NCBI GenBank assembly: GCA_947500135.1 | Contig: CANMQX010000003.1 | Coordinates: 434,001-498,000 of the forward strand | Direction: 5' to 3' | Source: an uncultured Paracoccaceae bacterium | GTDB lineage: Bacteria; Pseudomonadota; Alphaproteobacteria; Rhodobacterales; Rhodobacteraceae | Length of the DNA stretch: 64,000 nucleotides | Shown: piece by piece, positions 10,994 through 19,607 of the stretch | Position numbering within the stretch: the first letter of the stretch is position 1 | Layout: every line of letters begins with the position of its first letter | Program-made: the position numbers and the translations under genes | The notes under the pieces: model-generated | The model's database searches: none | Told to the model about the DNA's origin: nothing | What the model saw: only the letters and a program-made list of their open reading frames with translations

Positions 10994-11064
10994 CAATTTC
11001 TGTTTCAGAAATTGCATGCAAATCCTGTAGCAGGATTTGTGGGCAGACTTTCGATGAAAGTCTG
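10994..11064. repeat. Array of three phased 21-bp palindromes
   Basis: Three palindromes, each with 9-bp perfect arms and a 3-base centre, sit at 10994-11014 (arms CAATTTCTG/CAGAAATTG), 11019-11039 (CAAATCCTG/CAGGATTTG) and 11044-11064 (CAGACTTTC/GAAAGTCTG). Their sequences differ but each starts with CA and ends with TG, and the centres are exactly 25 bp apart with 4-base spacers. They lie in the divergent gap between matB and map, upstream of the matB start chosen here. They could be protein sites or hairpins in a transcript. Confidence 0.85.
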
Positions 11065-11193
11065 TGCGTCGTTGTCGGCCATCGTCACGTTCGGTCAAAA
11101 ATGTTGCTGCAGTTGACCCGCCGCGGACAGGCCCTAGAAGTCGCGCCGCAATTCGCCTATGTGCTAAGGCGAAACGGATAGAGGACGACCCCG

Positions 11194-12006
11194 GTGGAAA
11201 CGAATAGTGGCCGCATCACAAAGGATGGCATTCGGATTTACGAACGCGCTGACTATGCCGGGATGCATGCGGCAGGTGCGCTGGCGGCCCGGATTCTGGA
11301 TGATATCGCGGCACATGTCTTTCCCGGTCAGACCACCGGTGAAATTGACCGCCTGATTACCCAGATGGTCGAGGATGCGGGTGCGACTTCTGCCACTATT
11401 GGCTATAAGGGCTACCAGCATGCCAGCTGTATTTCCGTCAATCACGTAGTCTGTCATGGCATCCCCGGCGACAAGAAGCTGAAGGATGGCGATATCCTGA
11501 ATATCGACGTCACGGTGATTGTGGATGGGTGGTTTGGTGATACCAGCCGGATGTATGTGGCTGGCAAACCGTCGCGCAAGGCAGAGCGGTTGATCGAAGT
11601 GACCCATGATGCCCTGATGCGCGGTATCGAAGCGGCCAAACCGGGCAACACCTTTGGCGATATTGGCCATGCCATTCAGGTCTACGCCGAAAGCAACCGC
11701 ATGTCGGTGGTGCGCGATTTTTGCGGCCACGGCCTTGGCCGGGTGTTTCATGCACCGCCCAATGTCGTCCATTTTGGACGCCCCGGCACTGGCCCCCGGC
11801 TGGAAGAGGGTATGTTTTTCACGATTGAGCCGATGATCAATCTGGGCCGTGCCGATACCAAGGTTCTGGCGGATGACTGGACGGCGGTAACACGCGACAA
11901 ATCCCTGTCGGCCCAGTTCGAACATTCTATCGGCATCACGGCAGACGGGTGCGAGATTTTCACGACATCTCCCGCTGACCGGTTTCATCCGACATCTGAC
12001 TGGTAA
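11194..12006 (+). CDS. map: Type I methionine aminopeptidase
   Basis: The 270-residue enzyme removes initiator methionine from new proteins. All five metal ligands are visible: Asp in LNIDVTVI, Asp in GWFGDTSRM, His in FCGHGLGRVFH, Glu in FFTIEPMIN and Glu in SAQFEHSIG. The substrate-gating His is in NHVVCHGIPG. Length matches the bacterial type I form without extra domains. The GTG at 11194 is preceded by GAGGA at about 9 bases. It is divergent from matB. Confidence 0.96.
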   Translation: METNSGRITKDGIRIYERADYAGMHAAGALAARILDDIAAHVFPGQTTGEIDRLITQMVEDAGATSATIGYKGYQHASCISVNHVVCHGIPGDKKLKDGDILNIDVTVIVDGWFGDTSRMYVAGKPSRKAERLIEVTHDALMRGIEAAKPGNTFGDIGHAIQVYAESNRMSVVRDFCGHGLGRVFHAPPNVVHFGRPGTGPRLEEGMFFTIEPMINLGRADTKVLADDWTAVTRDKSLSAQFEHSIGITADGCEIFTTSPADRFHPTSDW

Positions 12007-12033
12007 TATTTCGCGGTTTTTATTGCGAATGAC

Positions 12034-12062
12034 TTGCAACTGGCGTATAAACTACCCATATA
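12034..12062 (+). promoter_or_regulatory. Possible sigma-70 promoter of the DctP gene
   Basis: TTGCAA (12034-12039) and CATATA (12057-12062) are 17 bases apart, with a TATAAG overlapping the second. They lie between map and the TRAP binding protein, about 60 bases before its start. The match is moderate. Confidence 0.3.
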
Positions 12063-12119
12063 AGTGATGTCGCTAGCGGTGACACCTTCCCAAAATCACA
12101 GATGAAAAGGATGCATGTC

Positions 12120-13151
12120 ATGCACCTGACGAAACATGTGGCGATTGCCGTTGCCTTCACCCTGTCCGCGACTGCCGCAATGGCCCAGGAGGTCACGCTG
12201 CGCTTTCAACACTTCGTGTCACCGGCCAGTGCCAATCCAACCTATTTCATGCAGCCTTGGGCGGATGCCATCGAAGAACAGTCGGATGGGCGCATCAAGG
12301 TCGAAATCTACCCCTTTATGCAATTGGGCGGCGCCGCCCCTAGCCAATATGACCTGATCCGGGATGGCGCAATTGATGGTGGCTGGGTGATCCCCGGTTA
12401 TCAGCCCAACCGTTTTCCCGAAGCCGAAGCGATGGAACTGCCCTTCATGACCACGAAATCGGGCGAAGAGGCATCTGCCGCTGCATGGGAATTCACGCAA
12501 GCATACCTGATGGACGATTTCGCCGATGTGCATGTGATCGCCGCCCATATGCATGGCCCCGGCATTGTGCATAAGCGCGGGCAAAGCGTGGCGACGGTCG
12601 AGGATTTCGCAGGTCTGAAACTGCGCGGCCCTTCCCGCCCTGCGACCTTGCTGCTGGAAAAGCTGGGTGCCACCCCCATCGGCATGCCCGTTCCGCAATT
12701 TCCAGAGGCTTTGTCGAAAGGCGTTGTTGATGGCGGTGTGATCACGTGGGAAATGTCACCATCCCTGAAGCTGAATGAATTGACTGATAGCCACACCGAT
12801 GTCGCGGGCGACCGGGCACTTTACAACCTGTATTTCATCTGGGCGATGAACAAGGATGTTTATGACGGGATGCCCGATGACCTGCGCGCGATTATCGATG
12901 CCAATTCCGGCATGATGGCCAGTAAATGGGCTGGTCGCGCGCATGATACAGGCGATGTTGTGGGCCGTGATCTTATGGCTGCCGATGGCAACGAAATCGC
13001 GCAATTGTCTGAGGATGAGACCGCGCGCATCAAGGCGCTGGGTGTCGAGGTGACGACCGATTGGATCGCCGAGATGGACGCAAAAGGCCATGACGGTGCA
13101 GCGCTTGTTTCAGCCGCGCAAGATGCGGTCGGGAACAATCTGGCACAGTAG
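12120..13151 (+). CDS. TRAP transporter solute-binding protein (DctP family)
   Basis: A 343-residue periplasmic protein with a signal peptide (MHLTKHVAIAVAFTLSATAAMAQ). The mature part shows the DctP pattern EVTLRFQHFVSPASANP, QPWADAIEEQSDGRIKVEIYPFMQLGG and, at the dimer/ligand region, LKLRGPSRPATLLLEKLGATPIGMP, where the Arg that binds carboxylates lies. The ATG at 12120 fits AAAAGG nine bases before it; an ATG at 12102 lacks a ribosome site. No DctQ or DctM membrane subunit is nearby, so it must share a transporter encoded elsewhere. A terminator follows. Confidence 0.92.
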   Translation: MHLTKHVAIAVAFTLSATAAMAQEVTLRFQHFVSPASANPTYFMQPWADAIEEQSDGRIKVEIYPFMQLGGAAPSQYDLIRDGAIDGGWVIPGYQPNRFPEAEAMELPFMTTKSGEEASAAAWEFTQAYLMDDFADVHVIAAHMHGPGIVHKRGQSVATVEDFAGLKLRGPSRPATLLLEKLGATPIGMPVPQFPEALSKGVVDGGVITWEMSPSLKLNELTDSHTDVAGDRALYNLYFIWAMNKDVYDGMPDDLRAIIDANSGMMASKWAGRAHDTGDVVGRDLMAADGNEIAQLSEDETARIKALGVEVTTDWIAEMDAKGHDGAALVSAAQDAVGNNLAQ

Positions 13152-13174
13152 TGCGTTCACCCTATATGTATTCG

Positions 13175-13384
13175 TTAACGATTGCCGCGTCCGGACCGTT
13201 GGTTCGGGCGTTTTTCGTTCGCGTTATCCAGTTTCCGCCAGATCAGTGACAGGATCGTTTCCCCAGCCAGTGGGCTGACGCAATCCCCGATCAAGACCGG
13301 CGTATCAAAAGGCACCGGTGCAGGCAGTGTTACCTGTTCGGGAACATCCCTTGTCCAATGGTCCTGATAAATCGCGTCGGTCAT
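13175..13384 (-). CDS. Small hypothetical protein downstream of the HAD gene
   Basis: A 69-residue open frame starting 18 bases after the HAD stop in the same direction. The central part (LPAPVPFDTPVLIGDCVSPL) reads like protein and is mildly hydrophobic; the C-terminus is basic and low-complexity (KRPNQRSGRGNR). That tail overlaps the plus-strand terminator at 13188-13215. No strong ribosome site is visible and I do not recognise a family. Confidence 0.4.
   Translation of the reverse strand: MTDAIYQDHWTRDVPEQVTLPAPVPFDTPVLIGDCVSPLAGETILSLIWRKLDNANEKRPNQRSGRGNR
13188..13215 (+). terminator. Terminator after the DctP gene
   Basis: CGTCCGGACC (13188-13197) pairs with GGTTCGGGCG (13201-13210), ten pairs including two G-T wobbles, around a 3-base loop, followed by TTTTT. 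Confidence 0.65.
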
Positions 13385-13402
13385 GCAACCAGTTTAGCGG
13401 CG

Positions 13403-14044
13403 TCAGACCAACCCGATCAACCCCGGCACTTGCGCCATATCCATGAAGCCGGTGACATCGCCCTTGGCCCGATCCAACCCACCATCCGCAACATAGGCCA
13501 GCGCACGTACCTTTGCGGCATGCGCGGCCCCCCATCCGGCTGGCATGTCATCAATCATTACAGTGCGGTCGGGAGATGTGCCTGCGATAGCCATGGCATG
13601 CAGCAACATGCCCGGACGCGGCTTTGGTTCGTGATCTTCGCGGCTGTAAATCCGACCTTCCAATCGGTCCCACAGGCCCGATGGGCTCAGCGAAATCCGC
13701 ATCTTTTGCATCGGCCCGTTTGAGGCGACGGCAATGGCGATCCCGGCTTCCTCTAGCCGGTCCAGCAGGGTTATGACGCCCGGCACTAACGGCACCCCTT
13801 TGGCCAATGCGTCAAACACTTGCGCGTAAATCTGATCTAGCCAATTGTCGGGCAGGTTCGCGCCTTTTTGGCGGGCTGTTTCCAAAACACCCTGCATTGT
13901 GCCGCCTGCGAATAGTGAATGGATTTCATGTGGTGCAATGGGCAACCCATGAGCGGTGAGGTTCTCTGCCAGCACGATATCCGTGACCGGCTCTGTGTCC
14001 ACCAGCACGCCGTCGCAGTCGAATATCACCAGTTCCGGGATCAT
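13403..14044 (-). CDS. HAD-superfamily phosphatase (beta-phosphoglucomutase/Gph-like)
   Basis: The 213-residue protein has the four HAD motifs: FDCDGVLVDTEP (nucleophile Asp), AVASNG, EPKPRPGMLL with the conserved Lys, and MIDDMPAGW. The helical cap between motifs I and II is the C1 type seen in phosphoglycolate phosphatase and beta-phosphoglucomutase relatives. The substrate is unknown. The ATG at 14044 overlaps the rsmD stop by 4 bp, so the two are coupled; an upstream in-frame ATG would add nine residues inside rsmD. Confidence 0.9.
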   Translation of the reverse strand: MIPELVIFDCDGVLVDTEPVTDIVLAENLTAHGLPIAPHEIHSLFAGGTMQGVLETARQKGANLPDNWLDQIYAQVFDALAKGVPLVPGVITLLDRLEEAGIAIAVASNGPMQKMRISLSPSGLWDRLEGRIYSREDHEPKPRPGMLLHAMAIAGTSPDRTVMIDDMPAGWGAAHAAKVRALAYVADGGLDRAKGDVTGFMDMAQVPGLIGLV

Positions 14045-14595
14045 GTTGCAGCCTTCAGGAATGTTACCCAAGTGTCGCCATAGCGACGCTGATCAAGTGC
14101 GGCGAACCCCGGTGGGGCCAGTTGCGCTGTGGATTCCTCCCAGACGATCAAGGCACCCGGTGCAATCCAGCGTTCTGCAGCTTGCAGTGCCTTCATGCCG
14201 AGGTTCTGGCGATAAGGCGGGTCGAGGAAAATCAGATCGCAAGGGGTCGCTGGTGCCGGTAACGCCTCTGTCGGGGCGCCCAGAACCGTACAATCGGCCT
14301 CGCGCCGTAGTTTTGCGACATTGGCGCGGATCAGTTTTTGTGCGACCCGTCCGCTATCCACAAACGTCACATGGGCCGCGCCGCGCGACAACGCCTCCAG
14401 CCCCAATGCGCCTGTGCCAGCAAACAGGTCCAGCACCTGCGCGCCATTGATCGGGTCACCAAAACGACCGCCTTGCAACACATTGAACAGGCTTTCGCGG
14501 ACCCGGTCCGTGGTCGGGCGCAAATGCGCGCCCGCGTCGCCTTTGCCCACGGCCGTCAGGGCTGTGCCGCGATGGGTGCCTGCGATGATCCTCAC
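14041..14595 (-). CDS. rsmD: 16S rRNA (guanine-966-N2)-methyltransferase
   Basis: A 184-residue SAM-dependent methyltransferase. It begins MRIIAGTHRGTALTA and has RPTTDRVRESLFNVL, the SAM-binding VLDLFAGTGALGLEALSRGA and the catalytic LIFLDPPYRQ motif. All are characteristic of RsmD, which modifies G966 of 16S rRNA on the assembling 30S subunit. It overlaps the reductase gene upstream by 4 bp and the HAD gene downstream by 4 bp. Confidence 0.95.
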   Translation of the reverse strand: MRIIAGTHRGTALTAVGKGDAGAHLRPTTDRVRESLFNVLQGGRFGDPINGAQVLDLFAGTGALGLEALSRGAAHVTFVDSGRVAQKLIRANVAKLRREADCTVLGAPTEALPAPATPCDLIFLDPPYRQNLGMKALQAAERWIAPGALIVWEESTAQLAPPGFAALDQRRYGDTWVTFLKAAT

Positions 14596-15806
14596 GCCTT
14601 CAGCAATGCCTTCATATCGGTGGCTGGATCGCTGATCTGGGCAGGGCTTGGGCTGCGCCCCGCCTCAATCAGGCGCTTGCCGATCATGTAGTTGCGGGCG
14701 TCATTCATCGCATCCACCGCCAGTAGCTGATCGCCCTTGTAATACCAGTTGGATTGAACGCCGGGGGTATCGCCCTTGCGGATGTAGACATCCGTGTAAC
14801 CCATATTCAGACCCGCGATCTGCAATTTACAGTCATACTGGTCCGACCAGAACCACGGTTTTGGTGTATAAGGCTCCGCACGCCCCAGCATGTTGAGCGC
14901 AACCGCTTCCGCCTGATCAATGGCGTTGCCGACGCTTTCCAGCCGGATGCGATTGCCGTGAAACAGGCAGGATGCGCAATCACCGGCGGCCCAGATATAG
15001 GGGTCAGTGGTGCGACCATATTCATCGGTCGTAATCCCGTTTTCAACCGCAAGTCCGGCGCTGTCAGCCAGAATTGTTGCCGGGTTGATACCGACGCCGA
15101 CCACGGCAAGGTCAATCGCCAGTTCGGTCCCATCGGTCAGACGGGCGCCGGTGACATGCGTGTCACCGAGCAACCGGTCCAGCCCGACACCCTCGCGGAT
15201 ATCGACGCCATGACGGCGATGCAGATCGCGGAAGTAGTCCGATGTCTCGGGGGCTGCGACACGTTGCAGGATGCGATCCGCCATTTCGACCAGCGTTACC
15301 TTCATCCCCGATTTGGCGGCAACCGCCGCCGCCTCAAGCCCGATATAGCCGCCGCCGATGATCAGGACGTGCTTGCCGGGGACAAACTGCGGGGCCATCG
15401 CATCGGCGTCCGCCAGATCGCGCATGGTGAACACGCCATCCAGCGCACCGCCGATCGGCGCAGGCAGCGTGCGCGGATGTGCGCCGACGGTCAGGGCAAG
15501 TTCATCATAGGCCAGCCGCCTGTCATCGTTCAGGGTGACCACCTTTGCCGCACGATCAATCCCCACGACACGGGTGTTCAGCCGCAGCGAAATACGCTGA
15601 TCTTGGTAGAATTCAGCCGGGCGTAGATAGAGCCGTTCCTCGGCCATTTCCCCAAGCAAATAAGCCTTTGACAAGGGGGGGCGTTGGTAGGGGGGGACCT
15701 TTTCGGCACCGATCAGCGTGACGTCACCGTCAAACCCGGCACTGCGTAATCTGGCGACCAATGAAGCACCGGCCTGGCCTGCACCAACAACGACAATATG
15801 GGTCAT
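14592..15806 (-). CDS. NAD(P)H:ferredoxin/rubredoxin reductase-like flavoprotein
   Basis: A 404-residue FAD protein of the BphA4/putidaredoxin-reductase type. It has an N-terminal FAD fold (HIVVVGAGQAGASLVARLR), the family motif PPYQRPPLSKAYLLG, a second NAD fold (VLIIGGGYIGLEAAAVAAKSG) and the FAD-binding IWAAGDCA. The C-terminal reductase domain contains PWFWSDQYDCKLQIAG. Such enzymes pass electrons from NAD(P)H to small ferredoxins feeding P450s or dioxygenases; no such partner is adjacent. It probably starts the operon with rsmD and the HAD gene. Confidence 0.93.
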   Translation of the reverse strand: MTHIVVVGAGQAGASLVARLRSAGFDGDVTLIGAEKVPPYQRPPLSKAYLLGEMAEERLYLRPAEFYQDQRISLRLNTRVVGIDRAAKVVTLNDDRRLAYDELALTVGAHPRTLPAPIGGALDGVFTMRDLADADAMAPQFVPGKHVLIIGGGYIGLEAAAVAAKSGMKVTLVEMADRILQRVAAPETSDYFRDLHRRHGVDIREGVGLDRLLGDTHVTGARLTDGTELAIDLAVVGVGINPATILADSAGLAVENGITTDEYGRTTDPYIWAAGDCASCLFHGNRIRLESVGNAIDQAEAVALNMLGRAEPYTPKPWFWSDQYDCKLQIAGLNMGYTDVYIRKGDTPGVQSNWYYKGDQLLAVDAMNDARNYMIGKRLIEAGRSPSPAQISDPATDMKALLKA

Positions 15807-15896
15807 GGGAAAAATACCTCTGGCTGCTGGTCCCTTGCTGACAAAAACTCTATATGCGAGTGGTCGGAAGACACAATGCGAACGAGGGGCTAAATT

Positions 15897-16388
15897 ATGA
15901 CGATCAAAACTGGGGATACACTACCAGACGCAACATTGCTGGTGATGGCCGAAGATGGCCCGCAAAAGGTTTCACTGGCTGATAAACTCAAGGATCGCAA
16001 GGTTGTGGTTTTTGGACTGCCCGGCGCCTACACCGGGACCTGTTCTACCGCACATGTGCCCAGCTTCATGATTACCTATGATGATTTCATCGAAAAAGGC
16101 GTGGAAGAGATCATCTGTGTCGCGGTGAATGATCCGTTTGTGATGAAGGCCTGGGGTGATGCAACCCGCGCGAACGATACCGGGATCACTATGCTGGCCG
16201 ATGCGGAAAGCGAGTTTACCACAGCGATTGGTATGAATTTCAGCGCGCCACCAGTTGGGTTTGTCAACCGGTCCAAGCGTTATTCGATGCTGGTGGAAAA
16301 CGGTGTGGTCAAGATTTTGAACGCTGAGTCCAATCCCGGCGAATGCGAAATTTCCGCCGGTGAAACCCTGCTCGAAGCGATGAGCTAA
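15897..16388 (+). CDS. Peroxiredoxin (Prx5-like)
   Basis: A 163-residue cytosolic thiol peroxidase. The active-site motif is LPGAYTGTCSTAHVPSF with peroxidatic Cys49. The Prx5 family usually reads PGAFTPTCS, so the Phe and Pro are replaced by Tyr and Gly. Other Cys occur at about residue 76 (EEIICVAVND) and in NPGECEIS; either could be resolving, but no glutaredoxin domain is fused. It is divergent from the ferredoxin-reductase gene and convergent with mscS, with two palindromes in the gap. Confidence 0.93.
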   Translation: MTIKTGDTLPDATLLVMAEDGPQKVSLADKLKDRKVVVFGLPGAYTGTCSTAHVPSFMITYDDFIEKGVEEIICVAVNDPFVMKAWGDATRANDTGITMLADAESEFTTAIGMNFSAPPVGFVNRSKRYSMLVENGVVKILNAESNPGECEISAGETLLEAMS

Positions 16389-16405
16389 GGCACAACCGGA
16401 AAAAT

Positions 16406-16484
16406 AATCTGTGGCACAGATTTTTTGGGGTCTTTGTGCTGGGTGCAATCAGGGCGTTGATAAAAATCTGCGCCGCAGATTTTT
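16406..16484. repeat. Two related palindromes between convergent genes (possible bidirectional terminators)
   Basis: The first (16406-16422) has arms AATCTGTG/CACAGATT, followed by T residues on the plus strand. The second (16462-16484) has 11-bp perfect arms AAAAATCTGCG/CGCAGATTTTT, giving U-rich 3' ends in both directions. Both share the AATCTG/CAGATT core. Between a plus and a minus gene they could serve as terminators. Confidence 0.65.
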
Positions 16485-16495
16485 CCGATGCCAGC

Positions 16496-17341
16496 CTAGT
16501 CTTCGGCTTTGACAATTGTCCGTGTCGGGAATGGGATTGGCACGCCCGCTTGGTCCAACGCCTCTTTCACCTTGCGCTTCATGTCAGCCTGATACTGAAA
16601 GTAATCCGCGCTGTCGCACCAGACCCGCACCAGAAAATCAACCGAGCTCTCGCCTAGACTATTGACCTGGATAAAGGGTTCGGGATCAGTTTTGGACCGC
16701 GGATCACCAAGGATCGTGTCGCGGATCGTTTCTTCTGCGGCTTTGAGATTTGCACCGTAGCCCACGCCAAACACCCATTCGGCGCGCCGCGTGGGGTAGC
16801 TGGAATAATTGGTGATCGTGTTCCCCCAAACCTCGCCATTGGGTACGATGATCTGCACATTGCTGATCGACGCCAGTTCGATGAAATTGAGTGTGATGTC
16901 CTTTACAGTGCCCATTTCGCCGTTCACCTCGACAAAATCACCCAGCTTGAAGGGGCGGAAAAACACGATCATTACGCCTGCGGCGACGTTGGACAAGGTC
17001 CCCTGCAGCGCCAGACCAATGGCCAGACCTGCCGCACCGATAACCGCCACGATTGACGTCGTTTGGATGCCAAATGTGTTGAGCACAAACAGAAACGCGA
17101 AGCCGATAATGACATAACGCGCGACATTGCCCAGGAAGTTGAAGAGGGTGATGTCCAGATGGCTGTATTTTTCGCCCAACCGGACCAGCCGCCGCCGCAC
17201 CCAGCCGCCAATAAGAAAGCCCGCAAACAGGATCAACAAGGCTGCCAGCACGCTGCCCACGATGCTCAACAGGAATTCGGGCGACAGGAAGTCGGCAATC
17301 GTTTTGCCGTTCCAGATTTCGGTCGTCAGCAGGTCGTTCAA
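16496..17341 (-). CDS. Small-conductance mechanosensitive channel (MscS family)
   Basis: A 281-residue inner-membrane channel of classic MscS length with three N-terminal helices (about residues 20-120). The pore helix region AVIGAAGLAIGLALQGTLSNVAAGVMIVFFRPF carries the Gly/Ala pattern of TM3. The beta domain (FKLGDFVEVNGEMGTVKDITLNFIEL) and the NGEVWGNTITNYS strand follow. I favour a TTG at 17341, six bases after GGAG and just past the PCD stop; a TTG at 17356 would add five residues. It is last of a five-gene overlapping run. Confidence 0.93.
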   Translation of the reverse strand: MNDLLTTEIWNGKTIADFLSPEFLLSIVGSVLAALLILFAGFLIGGWVRRRLVRLGEKYSHLDITLFNFLGNVARYVIIGFAFLFVLNTFGIQTTSIVAVIGAAGLAIGLALQGTLSNVAAGVMIVFFRPFKLGDFVEVNGEMGTVKDITLNFIELASISNVQIIVPNGEVWGNTITNYSSYPTRRAEWVFGVGYGANLKAAEETIRDTILGDPRSKTDPEPFIQVNSLGESSVDFLVRVWCDSADYFQYQADMKRKVKEALDQAGVPIPFPTRTIVKAED

Positions 17342-17342
17342 T

Positions 17343-17642
17343 TTAGTCTCCGGCAAGTTTGTCCATTTTGGCGCCCAGTTTGGCGTCCAGTGCGCTCAGG
17401 CCGTCTGCATCATGTGTTGTCAGTGTGACATCAACGGTCTTGTAGACATTGGCCCATTCGGGGTGGTGGTTCCATTTTTCCGCCCAGATTGCAACCTTGG
17501 TCATGAAGCCGAACGCATCCACGAAGTTCTTGAAGACAAAGGATTTATGGATCGCGTCGCGCCCATCCACCATGGCCCATCCATTTTGCAGCAAAGGATC
17601 GATTGTTTCGTTGCGTTCGGCGTCTGTCAATTTATCGGTCAT
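17343..17642 (-). CDS. phhB: Pterin-4a-carbinolamine dehydratase
   Basis: A 99-residue protein matching PhhB/DCoH, which dehydrates 4a-hydroxytetrahydrobiopterin. It has the [11 protein letters not shown] motif with the catalytic His pair, [19 protein letters not shown], and the preceding [15 protein letters not shown]. Phenylalanine hydroxylase is not in this window; the family also has a molybdopterin-linked and a general pterin role. It overlaps the FemAB-like gene by 4 bp. Confidence 0.94.
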   Translation of the reverse strand: MTDKLTDAERNETIDPLLQNGWAMVDGRDAIHKSFVFKNFVDAFGFMTKVAIWAEKWNHHPEWANVYKTVDVTLTTHDADGLSALDAKLGAKMDKLAGD

Positions 17643-18823
17643 TGGTGTTCCTCCACATCTGTTTTTCGAAACGGGCCATAGCTGGTCAGCACTTCAATCT
17701 CGTGATCCACGGCGTTGCGCTCTGCCTCAAGATAGCGGTCGACTGCGTCGCGAAATCCCGGATCGCCGAACCAGTGCAGCGAATGGGTCGCCACCGGCAA
17801 ATAGCCCCGCGCCAACTTATGTTCGCCCTGTGCCCCCGCCTCGACCGTTTTCAGCCCGTGCCGGATCGCGAAATCGATGGCCCGGTAATAGCACAGTTCG
17901 AAATGCAGGCAGGGGTGATGTTCGATGCAGCCCCAATATCGCCCATATAGCGTATCGCGCCCGATGAAATTCAGCGCACCCGCGACAGGCTGCCCATCGC
18001 GGACGGCCAGCGTTAGCAATATGTCGTCGCGCATTACCTCATGCATGAAGTGAAAGAACATTCGCGTCAGGTAGGGCGTGCCCCATTTGCGGCTGCCTGT
18101 GTCCTGATAAAACGTCCAGAACGCATCCCAATGTTCGCGCTGAATCTGATCGCCGGCCAGTTCAATAATCTCACCACCGAACGCGTTGGCCTGTTGCCGT
18201 TCCTTGCGCATGTTCTTGCGCTTGCGGCTGGACAGCGATGCCAGAAACGCATCGAAATCGGCATAGCCATCATTTTCCCAGTGAAACTGCTGGTTGACCC
18301 GGTGCAGCAGGCCCATTTCCGCCCCTGCGATGGCTTCGGCCTCGGTACAGAAGGTGGCGTGTAACGATGACAGCTCATTGTCGGTTGCGATCTGGACCGC
18401 GCCCTGTACCAATGCCGACATGCCGACCGTTTCAAAGCCCGGGCGGGTCAGAAACCTGCGGCCTGTTGCCGGGGTGAACGGCACGGCGATCTGCAGTTTG
18501 GGATAATACCGCCCGCCCGCGCTCTCAAACGCATGCGCCCAGTTATGGTCAAAGATGTATTCGCCCTGGCTGTGCCCTTTGGCGTAAAGCGGGGCGACGG
18601 CGATGACCTGCCCCGCGATTGTAGCGGTCAGGTAGCGGGGCTGCCAGCCCGTGCCGGGGCCGACCGAGCCGCTATCTTCCAGCGCCTTGAGGAACCGATA
18701 TGTTGTGAACGGGTCAATGGGCCGCCCATCCGCCGCCTCTGGGCAGGCGCAGGCATCCCAGTCCGACGGATCGATATCCGACAGGTTGGGATGGGCTGCA
18801 ATTTCGATGGGTGCATCATTCAT
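17639..18823 (-). CDS. FemAB/GNAT-fold protein (DUF482, COG3146)
   Basis: A 394-residue protein of the DUF482 family, with the GNAT-like fold of peptidyl-tRNA-dependent ligases. It shows the motifs [49 protein letters not shown] and [17 protein letters not shown]. The role is unproven; a peptidoglycan or amino-acyl transfer activity is inferred from fold. The start is uncertain: 18823 follows the family pattern, while 18844 and 18874 are in-frame ATGs further up, the latter overlapping the GDPD gene. Confidence 0.88.
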   Translation of the reverse strand: MNDAPIEIAAHPNLSDIDPSDWDACACPEAADGRPIDPFTTYRFLKALEDSGSVGPGTGWQPRYLTATIAGQVIAVAPLYAKGHSQGEYIFDHNWAHAFESAGGRYYPKLQIAVPFTPATGRRFLTRPGFETVGMSALVQGAVQIATDNELSSLHATFCTEAEAIAGAEMGLLHRVNQQFHWENDGYADFDAFLASLSSRKRKNMRKERQQANAFGGEIIELAGDQIQREHWDAFWTFYQDTGSRKWGTPYLTRMFFHFMHEVMRDDILLTLAVRDGQPVAGALNFIGRDTLYGRYWGCIEHHPCLHFELCYYRAIDFAIRHGLKTVEAGAQGEHKLARGYLPVATHSLHWFGDPGFRDAVDRYLEAERNAVDHEIEVLTSYGPFRKTDVEEHQ

Positions 18824-18854
18824 GGGGTGAAACTTGGGGGGCATGGCCCCGTCG

Positions 18855-19607
18855 TCAAGCCAGATACCCTTCAAAGGTCACATTATCGACGATCTGGCGG
18901 GCCTTTGCCTCTTGCGCGGCGGACCGGATGGTCCAGCACAGGATGTTCGCACCGCCTGCCTTCAGTTCGGCGACGCGCGGACGATGCAGATCGGCGGCTT
19001 CGTGGCTGATGAAACAGGCCCCGACGCGATCATAATCGGGGATATCGCGCAGCCTGTCCTGCACATCGACCGGGACTTCTGGCCAGATCACCGGCACATA
19101 GGCCGAGGTGACAATGCCACGCGGGATATGCGGTGCCAGTTCGGCCAGTTTTGCAACGGCATGCGGGTTGAACGACATCACCGCAACATCACCGTCGTAA
19201 CCATCCAGCGCTGTTACCACTGCCTGTTCCAATGGGCCGATATCGAGGCCCATCCCACCATCCTGATCCTTGATTTCGATCAGCAGGGGAACGCGGCCTT
19301 TGACCAACGCCAAGACCGTCGGAAGCGACTGGATCGTGCCACCATCATCGGTCAGGGGAATCTGGGCCAGTTCCGCCTCCGAACGGTCACGGACCGCTCC
19401 GGTCTCGCCCGTCAGCCGATCCAGAATGGGATCGTGAAACACAACAGCCTCACCATCGCTGGTCAGTTGCACGTCAATTTCGATCCCGTAGCCTGCGTCC
19501 AAAGCGGCTTCGATTGATTTGATGCTGTTTTCAACCCGCCCCGCCGTGCGGTCATGCAAGGCGCGGTGGGTGATCGGGCGGTCCAGAAAGGATGCGGGCA
19601 GGCTCAT
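18855..19607 (-). CDS. Glycerophosphodiester phosphodiesterase
   Basis: The 250-residue enzyme hydrolyses glycerophosphodiesters to glycerol-3-phosphate plus an alcohol. It lacks a signal peptide, so it is cytosolic (UgpQ type). Motifs are ITHRALHDRTAG (catalytic His), VENSIKSIEAALDAGYGIEI, DVQLTSDGEAVVFHDPILDRLTG and LLIEIKDQ, covering the metal and general acid/base residues. The start overlaps the RidA stop by 4 bp. Confidence 0.93.
   Translation of the reverse strand: MSLPASFLDRPITHRALHDRTAGRVENSIKSIEAALDAGYGIEIDVQLTSDGEAVVFHDPILDRLTGETGAVRDRSEAELAQIPLTDDGGTIQSLPTVLALVKGRVPLLIEIKDQDGGMGLDIGPLEQAVVTALDGYDGDVAVMSFNPHAVAKLAELAPHIPRGIVTSAYVPVIWPEVPVDVQDRLRDIPDYDRVGACFISHEAADLHRPRVAELKAGGANILCWTIRSAAQEAKARQIVDNVTFEGYLA

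Noticed and set aside
11164..12039. A 291-codon open frame antisense to the methionine aminopeptidase gene
   Set aside because: It is a mirror of a GC-rich coding frame: no domain, no ribosome site, and the plus strand has every metal ligand of MetAP.
12030..12062. Strong promoter call for the TRAP gene
   Set aside because: The spacing fits but the -10 is weak and alternatives overlap, so it is listed only as a low-confidence site.
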